Assembly: GCA_003156795.1 (NCBI GenBank)
Contig: PMHU01000185.1
Location: 1-9,322 of the forward strand
DNA: 9,322 nt
Direction: 5' to 3'
Source of the DNA: Acidimicrobiaceae bacterium
GTDB lineage: Bacteria > Actinomycetota > Acidimicrobiia > Acidimicrobiales > Palsa-688
Numbering within the stretch: position 1 is the stretch's first letter; every line of letters starts with the position of its first letter. The notes under the pieces were generated by a model. It did not search any database and was not told the origin of the DNA. It was given only the letters and a program-made list of their open reading frames with translations. Shown here piece by piece: positions 1 to 6,255 of this stretch. The position numbers and the translations under genes are program-made.

Positions 1-186
1 GCCGACGGCGACCGCATCGTCGTCGACGTTCCGTCACGCACCGTCGACCTGCTCGTCGACTCCGGTGAGATCGAACGCCGACGAGCCAAGTGGAAGTGTC
101 CGGAACCTCGCTACACGTCGGGAGTCCTAGCCAAGTACGCCCGCCTGGTCACGGGGGCGGAGCGCGGGGCCATCACCGAACCGTAA
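1..186 (+). CDS. ilvD: Dihydroxy-acid dehydratase, C-terminal end (5' part outside window)
   Basis: Frame 1 is open from the first base to TAA at 184-186 and gives the last 61 residues of a protein. The pattern GDRIVVDVPSRTVDLLV, then ERRRAKWKCPEPRYTSGVLAKY and a short tail ending in TEP, is the conserved C-terminal end of the IlvD/Edd family. IlvD removes water from 2,3-dihydroxy acids to give the 2-keto acids of valine and isoleucine synthesis, using an Fe-S cluster whose ligands lie upstream of this window. Within IlvD/Edd the sequence fits IlvD better than 6-phosphogluconate dehydratase, and the nearby ilvBNC genes support that. The segment is too short to judge the catalytic part of the protein. 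The next gene starts 72 bases downstream on the same strand. Confidence 0.88.
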   Translation, partial: ADGDRIVVDVPSRTVDLLVDSGEIERRRAKWKCPEPRYTSGVLAKYARLVTGAERGAITEP

Positions 187-258
187 GGTCGGCCTTCCGG
201 CCCAAGACGCTACGCTCCGTCGGGTGTCCTTCGACGGAGGAAGCGGAAGGGGAACGCA
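187..258 (+). other. ilvD to acyltransferase gap with an 8-bp perfect hairpin
   Basis: The gap holds an inverted repeat, CTCCGTCG at 215-222 and CGACGGAG at 232-239, with a nine-base loop. No T-tract follows, so it is not a classical intrinsic terminator. GGAGG at 236-240 lies at the end of this stem but is too far from the start codon to be the main ribosome site. GAAGGGG at 246-252, six bases before ATG 259, serves better. TACGCT at 211-216 resembles an actinobacterial -10 element, but no convincing -35 was seen, so a separate promoter for the acyltransferase is uncertain. Confidence 0.4.
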
Positions 259-1671
259 ATGAGGCAGCTGGCGCCGGGCGATGCGTTCATGCTCTACACC
301 GAGCAGCCGGGCAGCCCGAACCACATCGGATCCCTCGGCATTTTCGACCCTTCGACCGCGCCCGGCGGCGCCGTCACCTTTGAGCAGCTCGTCGACTACT
401 ACAAGGCTCGGATGCACTTGGGCAAGTCATTTCGGCGGCGGATGGTGCGCGTCCCGTTTGACTTGGACGACCCCTGGTGGGTGGAGGACAGCACCTTCGA
501 CGTGGAGTACCACCTGCGCCACACGGCCCTCCCCGCGCCGGGGGACTGGAAGCAGCTTTCCACCCTGGTGGCCCGCCTCCACTCGAGGCCGCTCGACCTG
601 TCCAAGCCTCCCTGGGAAGCCTGGATGATCGAGGGCCTCAACGCCGTCGAGGGGGTTCCGAAGGGATCGATCGGCATCCTCGTCAGGGTGCATCACACCG
701 CCATCGACGGGGTCGGCGGGATAGAGCTGATGAGCGCTCTGTTCCAGTTGAACCCCGACGACCCCCCGCCCGACGTGGCCGACACGTGGCATCCCGACCG
801 GGTGCCCAGCCCTTGGGAGTTGCTGGGCCGCGCCGCGCTGTCGAACGTCAACAAGCCGGTTCGCTTCGCAAGGGGCTTGGCCCGGGCCATCCCGAAGGCC
901 GTCAGGGTGACCGGTCAGATCCGCAGTCGCGAGGTCAAGCTGCCCGCCCTCATGGTGCCGACCACCCGATTCAACGCCAAAGTCACCCCGCACCGTGTGT
1001 TCGACTCCGCCACGTTCGACCTGGTCGACCTCAAGAGGATCAAGGCCAGCGTGCCGGGCGCGACCGTCAACGACGCTGTTATCACGGTCTGCGCCGGCGC
1101 CCTGCGCACTTTCCTTGGTGACCTCGGAGAGTTGCCCGAAGCGTCCCTCGCGGCTGTGGTTCCCATGTCTCTTCGTACCGAGAACGAGATGGGGTCGGAA
1201 GGCAACAAGGTCGCTCAATTCTTCTGCGACATGCACACCGACATCGCCGAGCCGAAGGCCCGGCTCGAGGCGGTGGCCGAGACGACCAAGATCGCCAAAG
1301 GCAGCCAGCAGGCCCTCGGCGCCCACGCCCTCCAGCAGATGTCGAGCGTGCTGCCCGGAGCGCTGTTCGGCATGGCCTTGCGCGCCAACGCCGAAATAGG
1401 CGCCCGGTCCCGCAGCACCGGGCTGCTCAACACGCAGATCAGCAACATCCCGGGCCCGCCCGTGCCGCTCTACTGCGCCGGCGCCAAAATGCTCGGCATT
1501 TACGGCCTCGGGCCGGTAGTCACCGGCGCCGCCCTGATCCACGTGATCATGAGCTACTGCGAGAAGATCACGTTCTCGTTTACTTCCGACCGGGAGATCA
1601 TGCCCGACCCGGCCGTGTACACGTCCGCCTTGGTCAAGTCCTTCGAGGAGTTGCGGGAAGCTACCCTCTGA
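259..1671 (+). CDS. Wax ester synthase/diacylglycerol O-acyltransferase (WS/DGAT family)
   Basis: This 470-residue protein has the usual family length. It should transfer an acyl group from acyl-CoA to a fatty alcohol or diacylglycerol, making wax esters or triacylglycerol at the membrane or lipid-body surface. The active-site motif HHxxxDG is intact as HHTAIDG at residues 145-151. It is preceded by the family block PLDLSKPPWE (111-120), and followed by NDAVITVCAGALRTFL starting at 271 and by SNIPGP at 395-400 in the C-terminal (DUF1298) half. The start is ATG 259 with GAAGGGG at 246-252, and the protein begins with MRQLAPGDAFMLYTE, typical of the family N-terminus. The neighbouring gene is a convergent lipase-like hydrolase whose stop codon is six bases away. 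Which acceptor is used (wax alcohol or diacylglycerol) cannot be read from the sequence. Confidence 0.93.
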   Translation: MRQLAPGDAFMLYTEQPGSPNHIGSLGIFDPSTAPGGAVTFEQLVDYYKARMHLGKSFRRRMVRVPFDLDDPWWVEDSTFDVEYHLRHTALPAPGDWKQLSTLVARLHSRPLDLSKPPWEAWMIEGLNAVEGVPKGSIGILVRVHHTAIDGVGGIELMSALFQLNPDDPPPDVADTWHPDRVPSPWELLGRAALSNVNKPVRFARGLARAIPKAVRVTGQIRSREVKLPALMVPTTRFNAKVTPHRVFDSATFDLVDLKRIKASVPGATVNDAVITVCAGALRTFLGDLGELPEASLAAVVPMSLRTENEMGSEGNKVAQFFCDMHTDIAEPKARLEAVAETTKIAKGSQQALGAHALQQMSSVLPGALFGMALRANAEIGARSRSTGLLNTQISNIPGPPVPLYCAGAKMLGIYGLGPVVTGAALIHVIMSYCEKITFSFTSDREIMPDPAVYTSALVKSFEELREATL

Positions 1672-1677
1672 ACCCGC

Positions 1678-2994
1678 TTACGTTGTCGCCGGCACCGGGG
1701 CGGCACCGCCGTCCAAGACGTATCCGGCCCGGACGTGCGCCAGGAAGCGCTCGACCGCCCGAACGGTGTGGCGCGTGCGCAACGAGGCGTAGATATCGAA
1801 CGCGTGCTGGGCCATCGGGAGCTCGGCGTACACCACGGGTTGGGTGGACTTGGCGCGCAACTCGTCGGCCATGCGCCGGGCTCCCTGGACCGGTACGAGG
1901 GAGTCGTTGGTCCCGTGGACGATCATCATGGGCGGGGCGTCGGTGTGGGCCCAGCTTACGGGCGAGGCGCGTCGCCACAGCTCCGGGTCGGCCTGGGGGG
2001 ACGTCTTCAGGACCATCTTTTCGAGCCACCGCAGGGTGCTGGCCGGGCCGCCGGCGCCGTCCCAGTCCCTCATGTCGTACACCCCGTAGAAAGGCACGGC
2101 CGCCCGCACTGAAGTATCTGCGTCCTCGAAACCGGGCTGAAAGCCGGGGTCGTTGGCGCTCAGAGCGGCCAACGAGCACAAATGGCCTCCGGCGGAGCCG
2201 CCGGTGATGACCACGAAATCGGGGTCGCCACCGTATTGCTCGATGTTGTCCTTGACCCAGGTGATGGCTCGCTTCACGTCCACGATGTGATCCGGGAAGG
2301 TCGCCTTGGGGCTGAGCCGGTAGCAGATCGGGACGCATACCCATCCGGCTTCTCTCAGCCGGTGCATCAGCGGGTAGGCCTGGTGGCGGGTGTCCCCGAT
2401 CGTCCACCCCCCGCCGTGGATTTGGACGAGCACCGGCGCTTTGTCACCGGGTTTGAGGTCGACGCCCGCCCAGACGTCCAGCCGGTTGCGCTTCCCCGAT
2501 GGGCCGTACACGACTCCGGAGGCCCGGAGGCGGCTGCGCCGGGCGATGTAGGCGGGGAAGGGATTGGCCGAGTTGACCGGGGGTCCCTCGGCCGGGGCGA
2601 CCTGGGCCTTGGCGGCCCGTTCGCTGTAGTCAGGTCCGAGCCCGGCCACTAGGGCCCGCTCGAGCACGCCTGCGGAGCCTCTCGCGGCCCGCTCGAGGCT
2701 CACGAGCCCCGCTATCGACAGGGCTTGGGCGACCAGGCGAGCCTGGCCTTGCGGGGTCCGCCACTTGCCGCCCCGAAGCGCTACGGCCGTCGTCACGGCC
2801 TGGGCTCCCATCGTCAGGACAGGAAGCTCGGAGACGTGCCACCCGGCAATGAAAGCGTACGTGCCGACCGGCTGGCCGAACGAGGCAGGCCGCAAGCCGT
2901 TCGCTGTCACCGCCAAGGGGGAGACGGCCCTGGCGTAGGCGGCGCCCCGCTTGAGGGCGTTGCGCTTGCGGGCTTCCATCTGGATTCGAGACAC
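1678..2994 (-). CDS. Alpha/beta hydrolase, hormone-sensitive-lipase-type esterase
   Basis: The 438-residue product has a complete esterase active site. The oxyanion motif is HGGGW at 193-197, the nucleophile elbow is GGSAGG at 265-270 with Ser267, and Asp364 (in HGTND) and His397 (in AQHAF) complete the likely triad. These are the signatures of the HSL/carboxylesterase branch that hydrolyses carboxylic esters. About 150 residues precede the catalytic fold, including a hydrophobic stretch near residues 44-73, which could anchor the protein to the membrane. Such an N-terminal region, and pairing with a WS/DGAT gene, recall the mycobacterial LipC/LipO esterases; that comparison is from memory. 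The start is taken at GTG 2994 because TAAAGT lies five bases upstream and no ribosome site is visible, suggesting a leaderless message. ATG at 2979 is the alternative. Substrate is unknown; lipid or acyl ester turnover is inferred. Confidence 0.88.
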   Translation of the reverse strand: MSRIQMEARKRNALKRGAAYARAVSPLAVTANGLRPASFGQPVGTYAFIAGWHVSELPVLTMGAQAVTTAVALRGGKWRTPQGQARLVAQALSIAGLVSLERAARGSAGVLERALVAGLGPDYSERAAKAQVAPAEGPPVNSANPFPAYIARRSRLRASGVVYGPSGKRNRLDVWAGVDLKPGDKAPVLVQIHGGGWTIGDTRHQAYPLMHRLREAGWVCVPICYRLSPKATFPDHIVDVKRAITWVKDNIEQYGGDPDFVVITGGSAGGHLCSLAALSANDPGFQPGFEDADTSVRAAVPFYGVYDMRDWDGAGGPASTLRWLEKMVLKTSPQADPELWRRASPVSWAHTDAPPMMIVHGTNDSLVPVQGARRMADELRAKSTQPVVYAELPMAQHAFDIYASLRTRHTVRAVERFLAHVRAGYVLDGGAAPVPATT

Positions 2995-2999
2995 GTCGC

Positions 3000-3005
3000 A
3001 CTTTA
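3000..3005 (-). promoter_or_regulatory. Candidate -10 element for the hydrolase (leaderless)
   Basis: Read on the minus strand the bases are TAAAGT, matching the actinobacterial TANNNT -10 form, and GTG 2994 follows after five bases. An overlapping reading, GATAAA at 3002-3007, gives a seven-base gap. Transcription would begin at or next to the start codon, which fits the lack of a ribosome site. No -35 match was seen. Confidence 0.4.
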
Positions 3006-3054
3006 TCGCCGGGGTGTCCGGCCCGGGGTGCCCGATATCGGCGCTTCCAGCAGG

Positions 3055-3060
3055 TACCTT
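3055..3060 (+). promoter_or_regulatory. Candidate -10 element for the PhoU-DUF47 gene (leaderless)
   Basis: TACCTT fits TANNNT and lies exactly at -12 to -7 relative to the G of GTG 3067, the arrangement seen in leaderless actinobacterial transcripts. No good Shine-Dalgarno sequence precedes the GTG, and no -35 match was found. The site is inside the 72-base divergent gap shared with the hydrolase gene. Confidence 0.45.
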
Positions 3061-3066
3061 GCACCT

Positions 3067-4416
3067 GTGGCCCGCGCTTCCGCCGAGCAGGACGAGTTCC
3101 GACTTCGGGCCGACCGCGGCGTCCTCGTGCTGTACGCGACCGTGATCGAAAGCCTGGGCTGGGCTACGGCCGCGCTGCTCGATCAGGACATCGAGCTCGC
3201 CAACAGAGTGATCGCCGACGACAAGAAGGTCGACGACAAGTGCAGCGATCTCACGGGACTCATCAAGGATCGGCTGTCAGAGGCGACCGTGGATCCCGAC
3301 GAGCTCGAGGACCTGATCGCCATCCTGCAAATGGTGCCCGAACTCGAGCGCAGCGCCGACCTGGCCGAGCACATCGCCCAGCGCACCAGGCAGGACCTTG
3401 GTGGCAGCATAAGCCCCCGTAGCCGCGGGCTGATCCAGACCATGTGCGACATAGGCATTCGCATGTGGCAGCTGTCGAGTCGCGCTTACGCGGAGCGCTC
3501 GCGCGATTTGAGCTTCGAGATCAGCGAAGCCGACGACGAGCTCGACAACCTTTCAGCCGCGCTGTTGAGCGAAGGGGCTGCGGGCGGAGTCGACCCCAAG
3601 GTGGCAGCCGAGCTGGCGCTCGTCGCCCGCTTCTACGAGCGACTCGGTGACCACGCCGTCAATTTGGCCCGCCGATCGGCCGCCATGGCTGCGCCGAAGC
3701 GGATGTCGGCGCTGATGGCCTTGTCAAAGCGCCACCGATCCGTCCAGGTCGGTGGGGACCAGGAAGGCCCGAGCAAGTCGGGGCCGATTTCCCGGCTGGC
3801 CCGACTCCGGCTGGTGCCGGTGGATGGCGGCTTCTCCGAGCTGTTCCGAGCCGCCGCGGCCAACGCCAGTGAGTGCGCCGAAGAGCTCAGGAAGATGGTG
3901 GTGTCCTTCGACCAGATCGACGAGTACTACCAGCAGATCCGAACTTTCGAGCGCCGGGGTGATCAGATCACCGTCGAGCTGCTGCGTCGGCTCGATGCCA
4001 CCTTCGTCACTCCCTATGACCGCGAGGACATCCACGCCCTCGCCGAAGAGCTCGACGACGTGGTCGACGATATGTTTTCAGCGGCGGACCTCATCCACCT
4101 CTTGCGGGTGGACAAGCCGTTGCCCGAGGTGGCGGATCTGGCCGAGACGCTGGCGACCATGGCGTCAGAGATGGTCGCTCTCATTGACTCTCTGTCCACC
4201 CGGGAGGGCGCCCGCCACCGCTTGGAGCGGATAGAAGCCCTCGAACGAGAAGGGGACGCCACCTATCGACGTAGCATCGCCCGTCTGTTTAGCGGCGAAT
4301 ACGAGGCGCTCGACGTTCTCAAGTGGAAGGACATCGTCCAAGCCATCGAGAACGCCATCAACCAGATCGAGGACGTGTCCGACGTCGTCGAGTCGATCTT
4401 GGTCAAGAACTCGTAA
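3067..4416 (+). CDS. PhoU domain fused to DUF47 (Pit accessory) domain protein
   Basis: The 449-residue product is about twice the length of a normal PhoU. Residues about 10-215 are PhoU-like: an acidic DDKKVDD (51-57), ERSADLAEHIA starting at 94, and ERLGDHAVNLA starting at 191 match the paired metal-binding helices of PhoU. A linker follows, about 214-250. Residues about 250-449 match the DUF47/YkaA family: FERRGDQI (294-301), REDIHAL starting at 319, LEREGDA starting at 392, and a C-terminal LKWKDIVQ...EDVSDVVESILVKNS block. PhoU restrains phosphate uptake and PhoR signalling, while DUF47 proteins usually accompany PiT transporters. A PiT gene lies about 700 bases downstream on the opposite strand. 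The frame is open as far as 2725, but that part lies antisense to the hydrolase gene and shows no family match, so GTG 3067 is preferred. The protein is probably cytosolic, acting at the membrane. Confidence 0.87.
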   Translation: MARASAEQDEFRLRADRGVLVLYATVIESLGWATAALLDQDIELANRVIADDKKVDDKCSDLTGLIKDRLSEATVDPDELEDLIAILQMVPELERSADLAEHIAQRTRQDLGGSISPRSRGLIQTMCDIGIRMWQLSSRAYAERSRDLSFEISEADDELDNLSAALLSEGAAGGVDPKVAAELALVARFYERLGDHAVNLARRSAAMAAPKRMSALMALSKRHRSVQVGGDQEGPSKSGPISRLARLRLVPVDGGFSELFRAAAANASECAEELRKMVVSFDQIDEYYQQIRTFERRGDQITVELLRRLDATFVTPYDREDIHALAEELDDVVDDMFSAADLIHLLRVDKPLPEVADLAETLATMASEMVALIDSLSTREGARHRLERIEALEREGDATYRRSIARLFSGEYEALDVLKWKDIVQAIENAINQIEDVSDVVESILVKNS

Positions 4417-4417
4417 T

Positions 4418-4439
4418 CGACCGGCCGGTGGGCCGGTCG
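4418..4439. terminator. Perfect hairpin between convergent genes, likely two-way terminator
   Basis: CGACCGGCC at 4418-4426 pairs perfectly with GGCCGGTCG at 4431-4439 around a four-base loop. The structure fills nearly the whole gap between the stop codon at 4416 and the opposing stop codon at 4442. Neither side carries a T-tract, so it would be a U-less terminator of the kind often proposed in high-GC actinobacteria. Its position between converging genes is the main support for this role. Confidence 0.6.
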
Positions 4440-4441
4440 CG

Positions 4442-4915
4442 CTACTTGGTCGTGCGAACGATGAGAAGGTCGCAGGGGGTGTGGTGGGAAACGTTGTTCG
4501 GCACGCTGCCGAGAAGGAATCGGGACGACGACTGCATCCCCTTGGACCCCACCACCAGCAGGTCGACGCCGCGCTTTTCGGCCTCGCTCAGTAGCACCTC
4601 GGCGGGGTCGCCGGCGACGGCGTCCCCGGAAACGGCAGCCACCCCGGCGTCCTTGGCGGCTTGCACGGCCCCGTTTACGTGCTCCCTGGCCGCGGCCTCC
4701 GCCGTGGCGGCCCACGCCGCGTCGGAGGACCCGATTCCACTCCCGAGCTTCCCGGGTGGCCGGGCGCTGTACGCGCTGACGATGACGAGCTCGGCGCCGT
4801 TGGCGGCCGCGATGCTCGTTGCCCTGCGGACAGCGATCGACGCGGTCTCCGAACCGTCGGTTCCTACCAGTATTTTCTGCGCGAGCCCGCCGCCCGCTTT
4901 GGTCGACTCGGACAT
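4442..4915 (-). CDS. Universal stress protein, UspA family, ATP-binding type
   Basis: This is a single-domain Usp of 157 residues, the usual size. It opens with QKILVGTDGSETASIAVRRA and carries the ATP-binding signature G-2x-G-9x-G-S at residues 123-137 (GSKG, nine residues, GS), followed by DLLIVRT on the last strand. The intact signature places it in the ATP-binding branch (MJ0577-like) rather than the UspA branch that does not bind ATP. ATG 4915 is preceded on the minus strand by AGGGGGA at 4921-4927 with a five-base gap, a good ribosome site. The gene converges with the PhoU-DUF47 gene and follows pit on the same strand after 168 bases. Usp proteins support survival under stress or starvation; a specific tie to phosphate stress is only suggested by position. 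Confidence 0.92.
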   Translation of the reverse strand: MSESTKAGGGLAQKILVGTDGSETASIAVRRATSIAAANGAELVIVSAYSARPPGKLGSGIGSSDAAWAATAEAAAREHVNGAVQAAKDAGVAAVSGDAVAGDPAEVLLSEAEKRGVDLLVVGSKGMQSSSRFLLGSVPNNVSHHTPCDLLIVRTTK

Positions 4916-4947
4916 GGCGTTCCCCCTAGCTTGAAATGTGCACTCGA

Positions 4948-4953
4948 ACTCTA
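4948..4953 (-). promoter_or_regulatory. Weak candidate -10 element for the universal stress gene
   Basis: On the minus strand these bases read TAGAGT, a TANNNT match 32 bases upstream of ATG 4915. That leaves room for a short leader carrying the AGGGGGA ribosome site. No -35 match was seen at the expected distance, so this is a tentative call. Confidence 0.25.
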
Positions 4954-5001
4954 GTGCCCTGGCCGAGTCGACTGGCGGTGCTCTTGTCCGAACGGGCGCG
5001 G

Positions 5002-5075
5002 CCGGGAACGCGTCCCCGGGTTTCGGCTGTCCGCGCTGCGGGCCTGTGGGCTCCGAGGGCGCTGCGGCGCTCGGA
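5002..5075 (-). terminator. GC-rich hairpins downstream of pit
   Basis: The nearest structure to the pit stop codon pairs TCCGAG at 5052-5057 with CTCGGA at 5070-5075. Inside it is a short CGC/GCG stem and a two-base bulge. A second imperfect stem lies at 5002-5019 (CCGGGA with TCCCCGG around ACGCG). Neither is followed by a T-tract on the minus strand. They may end the pit message before the universal stress gene, or simply reflect the GC-rich base composition. Confidence 0.3.
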
Positions 5076-5083
5076 TGCGCCGG

Positions 5084-6082
5084 TCACAGGTTGAGCGCCG
5101 AGTGGACGATCAGGTAGCCGAGGGCGGCCGACAGGGCCGAGCCTGGGATGGTGAGGATCCACGCCAGGACCACTTCGCGAGCGACGCCCCACCGGACCGA
5201 TGACAACCGCCGGGTCGCCCCCGCGCCCATGACCGACGCCGTAATGACGTGAGTGGACGAAACCGGCAGGGCGTAGGCGTAGGCCGACACCAGCAGGACG
5301 GTCGCGGCCGAGGTCTGGGCTGCGAAGCCGCGTGGCGGATCGAGGGGCGTGATCCTGGAGCCGACCGTTTGGATGATCCTCCACCCGCCCGCAAAGGTGC
5401 CGAGGCCCATGGCGGCGGCGGCGGCGAGGATGACCCACAGAGGAACGTGGAAGGTGCGCAAATGGCCGGTGATCAACAGAGCGAGGGTAATGACGCCCAT
5501 GGTCTTCTGGGCGTCTTGGGTTCCGTGGCTGTAGGCCATGGCGGCGGTGGAGAGCCGCTGCGCCAGGCGGAAGCGATCGTTCACCCGGGACGGCCTGGCC
5601 CGCCGGAACGCCCACAGGATGGCCAGCATCATCAGGTAGCCGAGGGCCAGGCCGATGAGAGGGGAGACGGCCATCGGAATTACGACGTTGTCGACGAGCC
5701 CGTGCCACTTCACCGTCCCGGCCGACGCCAGGGCTGCGCCGACCAGGCCACCGATCAACGCGTGCGTGGATGACGACGGGAGCCCGAGACGCCAAGTGAC
5801 CAAGTTCCAGGCGATGGCTCCTAGCAGGGCCGCGAACACGACAACCAAGCCGGAGTTGCCCGATGGCGTGGCAATGATCCCGCTGCCCACGGTCTTCGCC
5901 ACTTTCGTCGAGACCAAGGCGCCCAGCACGTTGAAACCGGCCGCCATGGTGAGGGCCGTGACCGGTCGAAGGGCGCGGGTAGTGATGGACGTAGCGACGG
6001 CATTCGCGGCGTCGTGGAATCCGTTGGTGAAATCGAACCCCAAAGCGACTGCAATGAGGATGACCAGTCCGAGGGTGCTCAT
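5084..6082 (-). CDS. pit: Inorganic phosphate transporter, PiT family
   Basis: The 332-residue membrane protein has about ten hydrophobic segments. It carries both halves of the PiT internal repeat: FDFTNGFHDAANAVA at residues 16-30, and SHGTQDAQK starting at 185, the bacterial forms of the GANDVANA signature. A late segment holds PVSSTHVITASVMGAG, also typical. PiT proteins import phosphate as a metal-phosphate complex with protons across the cytoplasmic membrane. The reading frame is open up to 6232, but residues before ATG 6082 are arginine-rich and unlike the family, while MSTLGLVILIAVALGFDFTNGF is the normal N-terminus. No ribosome site is evident; instead a terminator-like hairpin with six T residues ends seven bases before the ATG. 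The DUF47 partner normally next to such genes is fused to PhoU in the gene at 3067-4416. Confidence 0.93.
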   Translation of the reverse strand: MSTLGLVILIAVALGFDFTNGFHDAANAVATSITTRALRPVTALTMAAGFNVLGALVSTKVAKTVGSGIIATPSGNSGLVVVFAALLGAIAWNLVTWRLGLPSSSTHALIGGLVGAALASAGTVKWHGLVDNVVIPMAVSPLIGLALGYLMMLAILWAFRRARPSRVNDRFRLAQRLSTAAMAYSHGTQDAQKTMGVITLALLITGHLRTFHVPLWVILAAAAAMGLGTFAGGWRIIQTVGSRITPLDPPRGFAAQTSAATVLLVSAYAYALPVSSTHVITASVMGAGATRRLSSVRWGVAREVVLAWILTIPGSALSAALGYLIVHSALNL

Positions 6083-6088
6083 GATTTG

Positions 6089-6129
6089 AAAAAAGGCCCC
6101 GGACCGTCGTCCAGGCAGACGGCGGAGCC
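6089..6129 (-). terminator. Terminator-like hairpin in the pit leader, possible attenuator
   Basis: Read on the minus strand, GGCTCCG (6129-6123) pairs with CGGGGCC (6101-6095) including one T-G pair. CCGTC (6122-6118) pairs with GACGG (6108-6104) inside it. This gives a 12-pair stem with a two-base bulge and a nine-base loop, followed at once by TTTTTT (6094-6089). The pit start codon follows after six more bases. A competing smaller stem, CCTGGAC (6115-6109) with GTCCGGG (6104-6098), cannot form at the same time. The form is that of an intrinsic terminator, and its place just before a start codon suggests conditional termination. An alternative role is blocking unrelated transcripts entering pit. 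Confidence 0.6.
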
Positions 6130-6155
6130 TAACCGGCACGCTGCCCGGGTGCTGA

Positions 6156-6184
6156 TTGCACTGTCCACCGGTCTGTGCCACACT
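6156..6184 (+). promoter_or_regulatory. Probable promoter of the ilvBNC operon
   Basis: TTGCAC at 6156-6161 and CACACT at 6179-6184 are separated by 17 bases, the ideal spacing for a housekeeping sigma factor. CACACT is a weak but acceptable match to TANNNT. The predicted start of transcription falls at about 6191-6192, on the GTG that begins the leader peptide. Confidence 0.6.
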
Positions 6185-6191
6185 GAGCGGC

Positions 6192-6227
6192 GTGCGCTTC
6201 CGCCTAATTCTCGTACTCGTAACCTGA
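6192..6227 (+). CDS. Branched-chain amino acid leader peptide of the ilvBNC attenuator
   Basis: GTG at 6192 opens an 11-codon frame ending in TGA at 6225-6227 and encoding MRFRLILVLVT. Six codons in a row, CTA ATT CTC GTA CTC GTA, specify Leu, Ile, Leu, Val, Leu, Val, the three end products of the pathway. CTA, ATT and GTA are expected to be rare in such GC-rich DNA, so stalling on scarce charged tRNA would be sensitive. There is no ribosome site, and the predicted transcription start coincides with the GTG, so the message is probably leaderless. A hairpin begins at the stop codon, and a terminator ends about 80 bases before ilvB. Attenuation of ilvBNC by a leader peptide without a ribosome site is known in Corynebacterium glutamicum; the equivalence here is inferred. 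Confidence 0.85.
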   Translation: MRFRLILVLVT

Positions 6228-6254
6228 CGCACGCGACAACCTTTCGCGTGCGTC
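6226..6254 (+). promoter_or_regulatory. First hairpin of the ilvBNC attenuator
   Basis: GACGCACGCGA at 6226-6236 pairs perfectly over 11 bases with TCGCGTGCGTC at 6244-6254, around the loop CAACCTT. The 5' arm overlaps the leader peptide stop codon, so a ribosome stalled on the Leu/Val codons would cover it, while one that finishes would let it form. An alternative pairing of ACCTTTCG (6239-6246) with CGGGAGGT (6268-6275), with two G-T pairs, would break the terminator and could be the antiterminator. That alternative is a hand-found proposal and is weaker than the terminator stem. Confidence 0.75.
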
Positions 6255-6255
6255 C

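Noticed and set aside
215..239. Hairpin before the acyltransferase as a thermosensor or translation switch
   Set aside because: The likely ribosome site at 246-252 lies outside the stem, so there is no direct sign that the hairpin blocks it.
427..1542. Long open frame on the minus strand opposite the acyltransferase
   Set aside because: It mirrors a well-supported gene in GC-rich DNA and its translation, rich in Gly, Arg and His, shows no family motif.
2725..3066. Upstream extension of the PhoU-DUF47 frame
   Set aside because: These 114 codons are antisense to the hydrolase and resemble no PhoU sequence; the PhoU match and -10 position favour GTG 3067.
6083..6232. Upstream extension of the pit frame to 6232
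   Set aside because: The added 50 residues are Arg-rich, lie across the ilv leader and pit hairpin, and precede a normal PiT N-terminus at ATG 6082.
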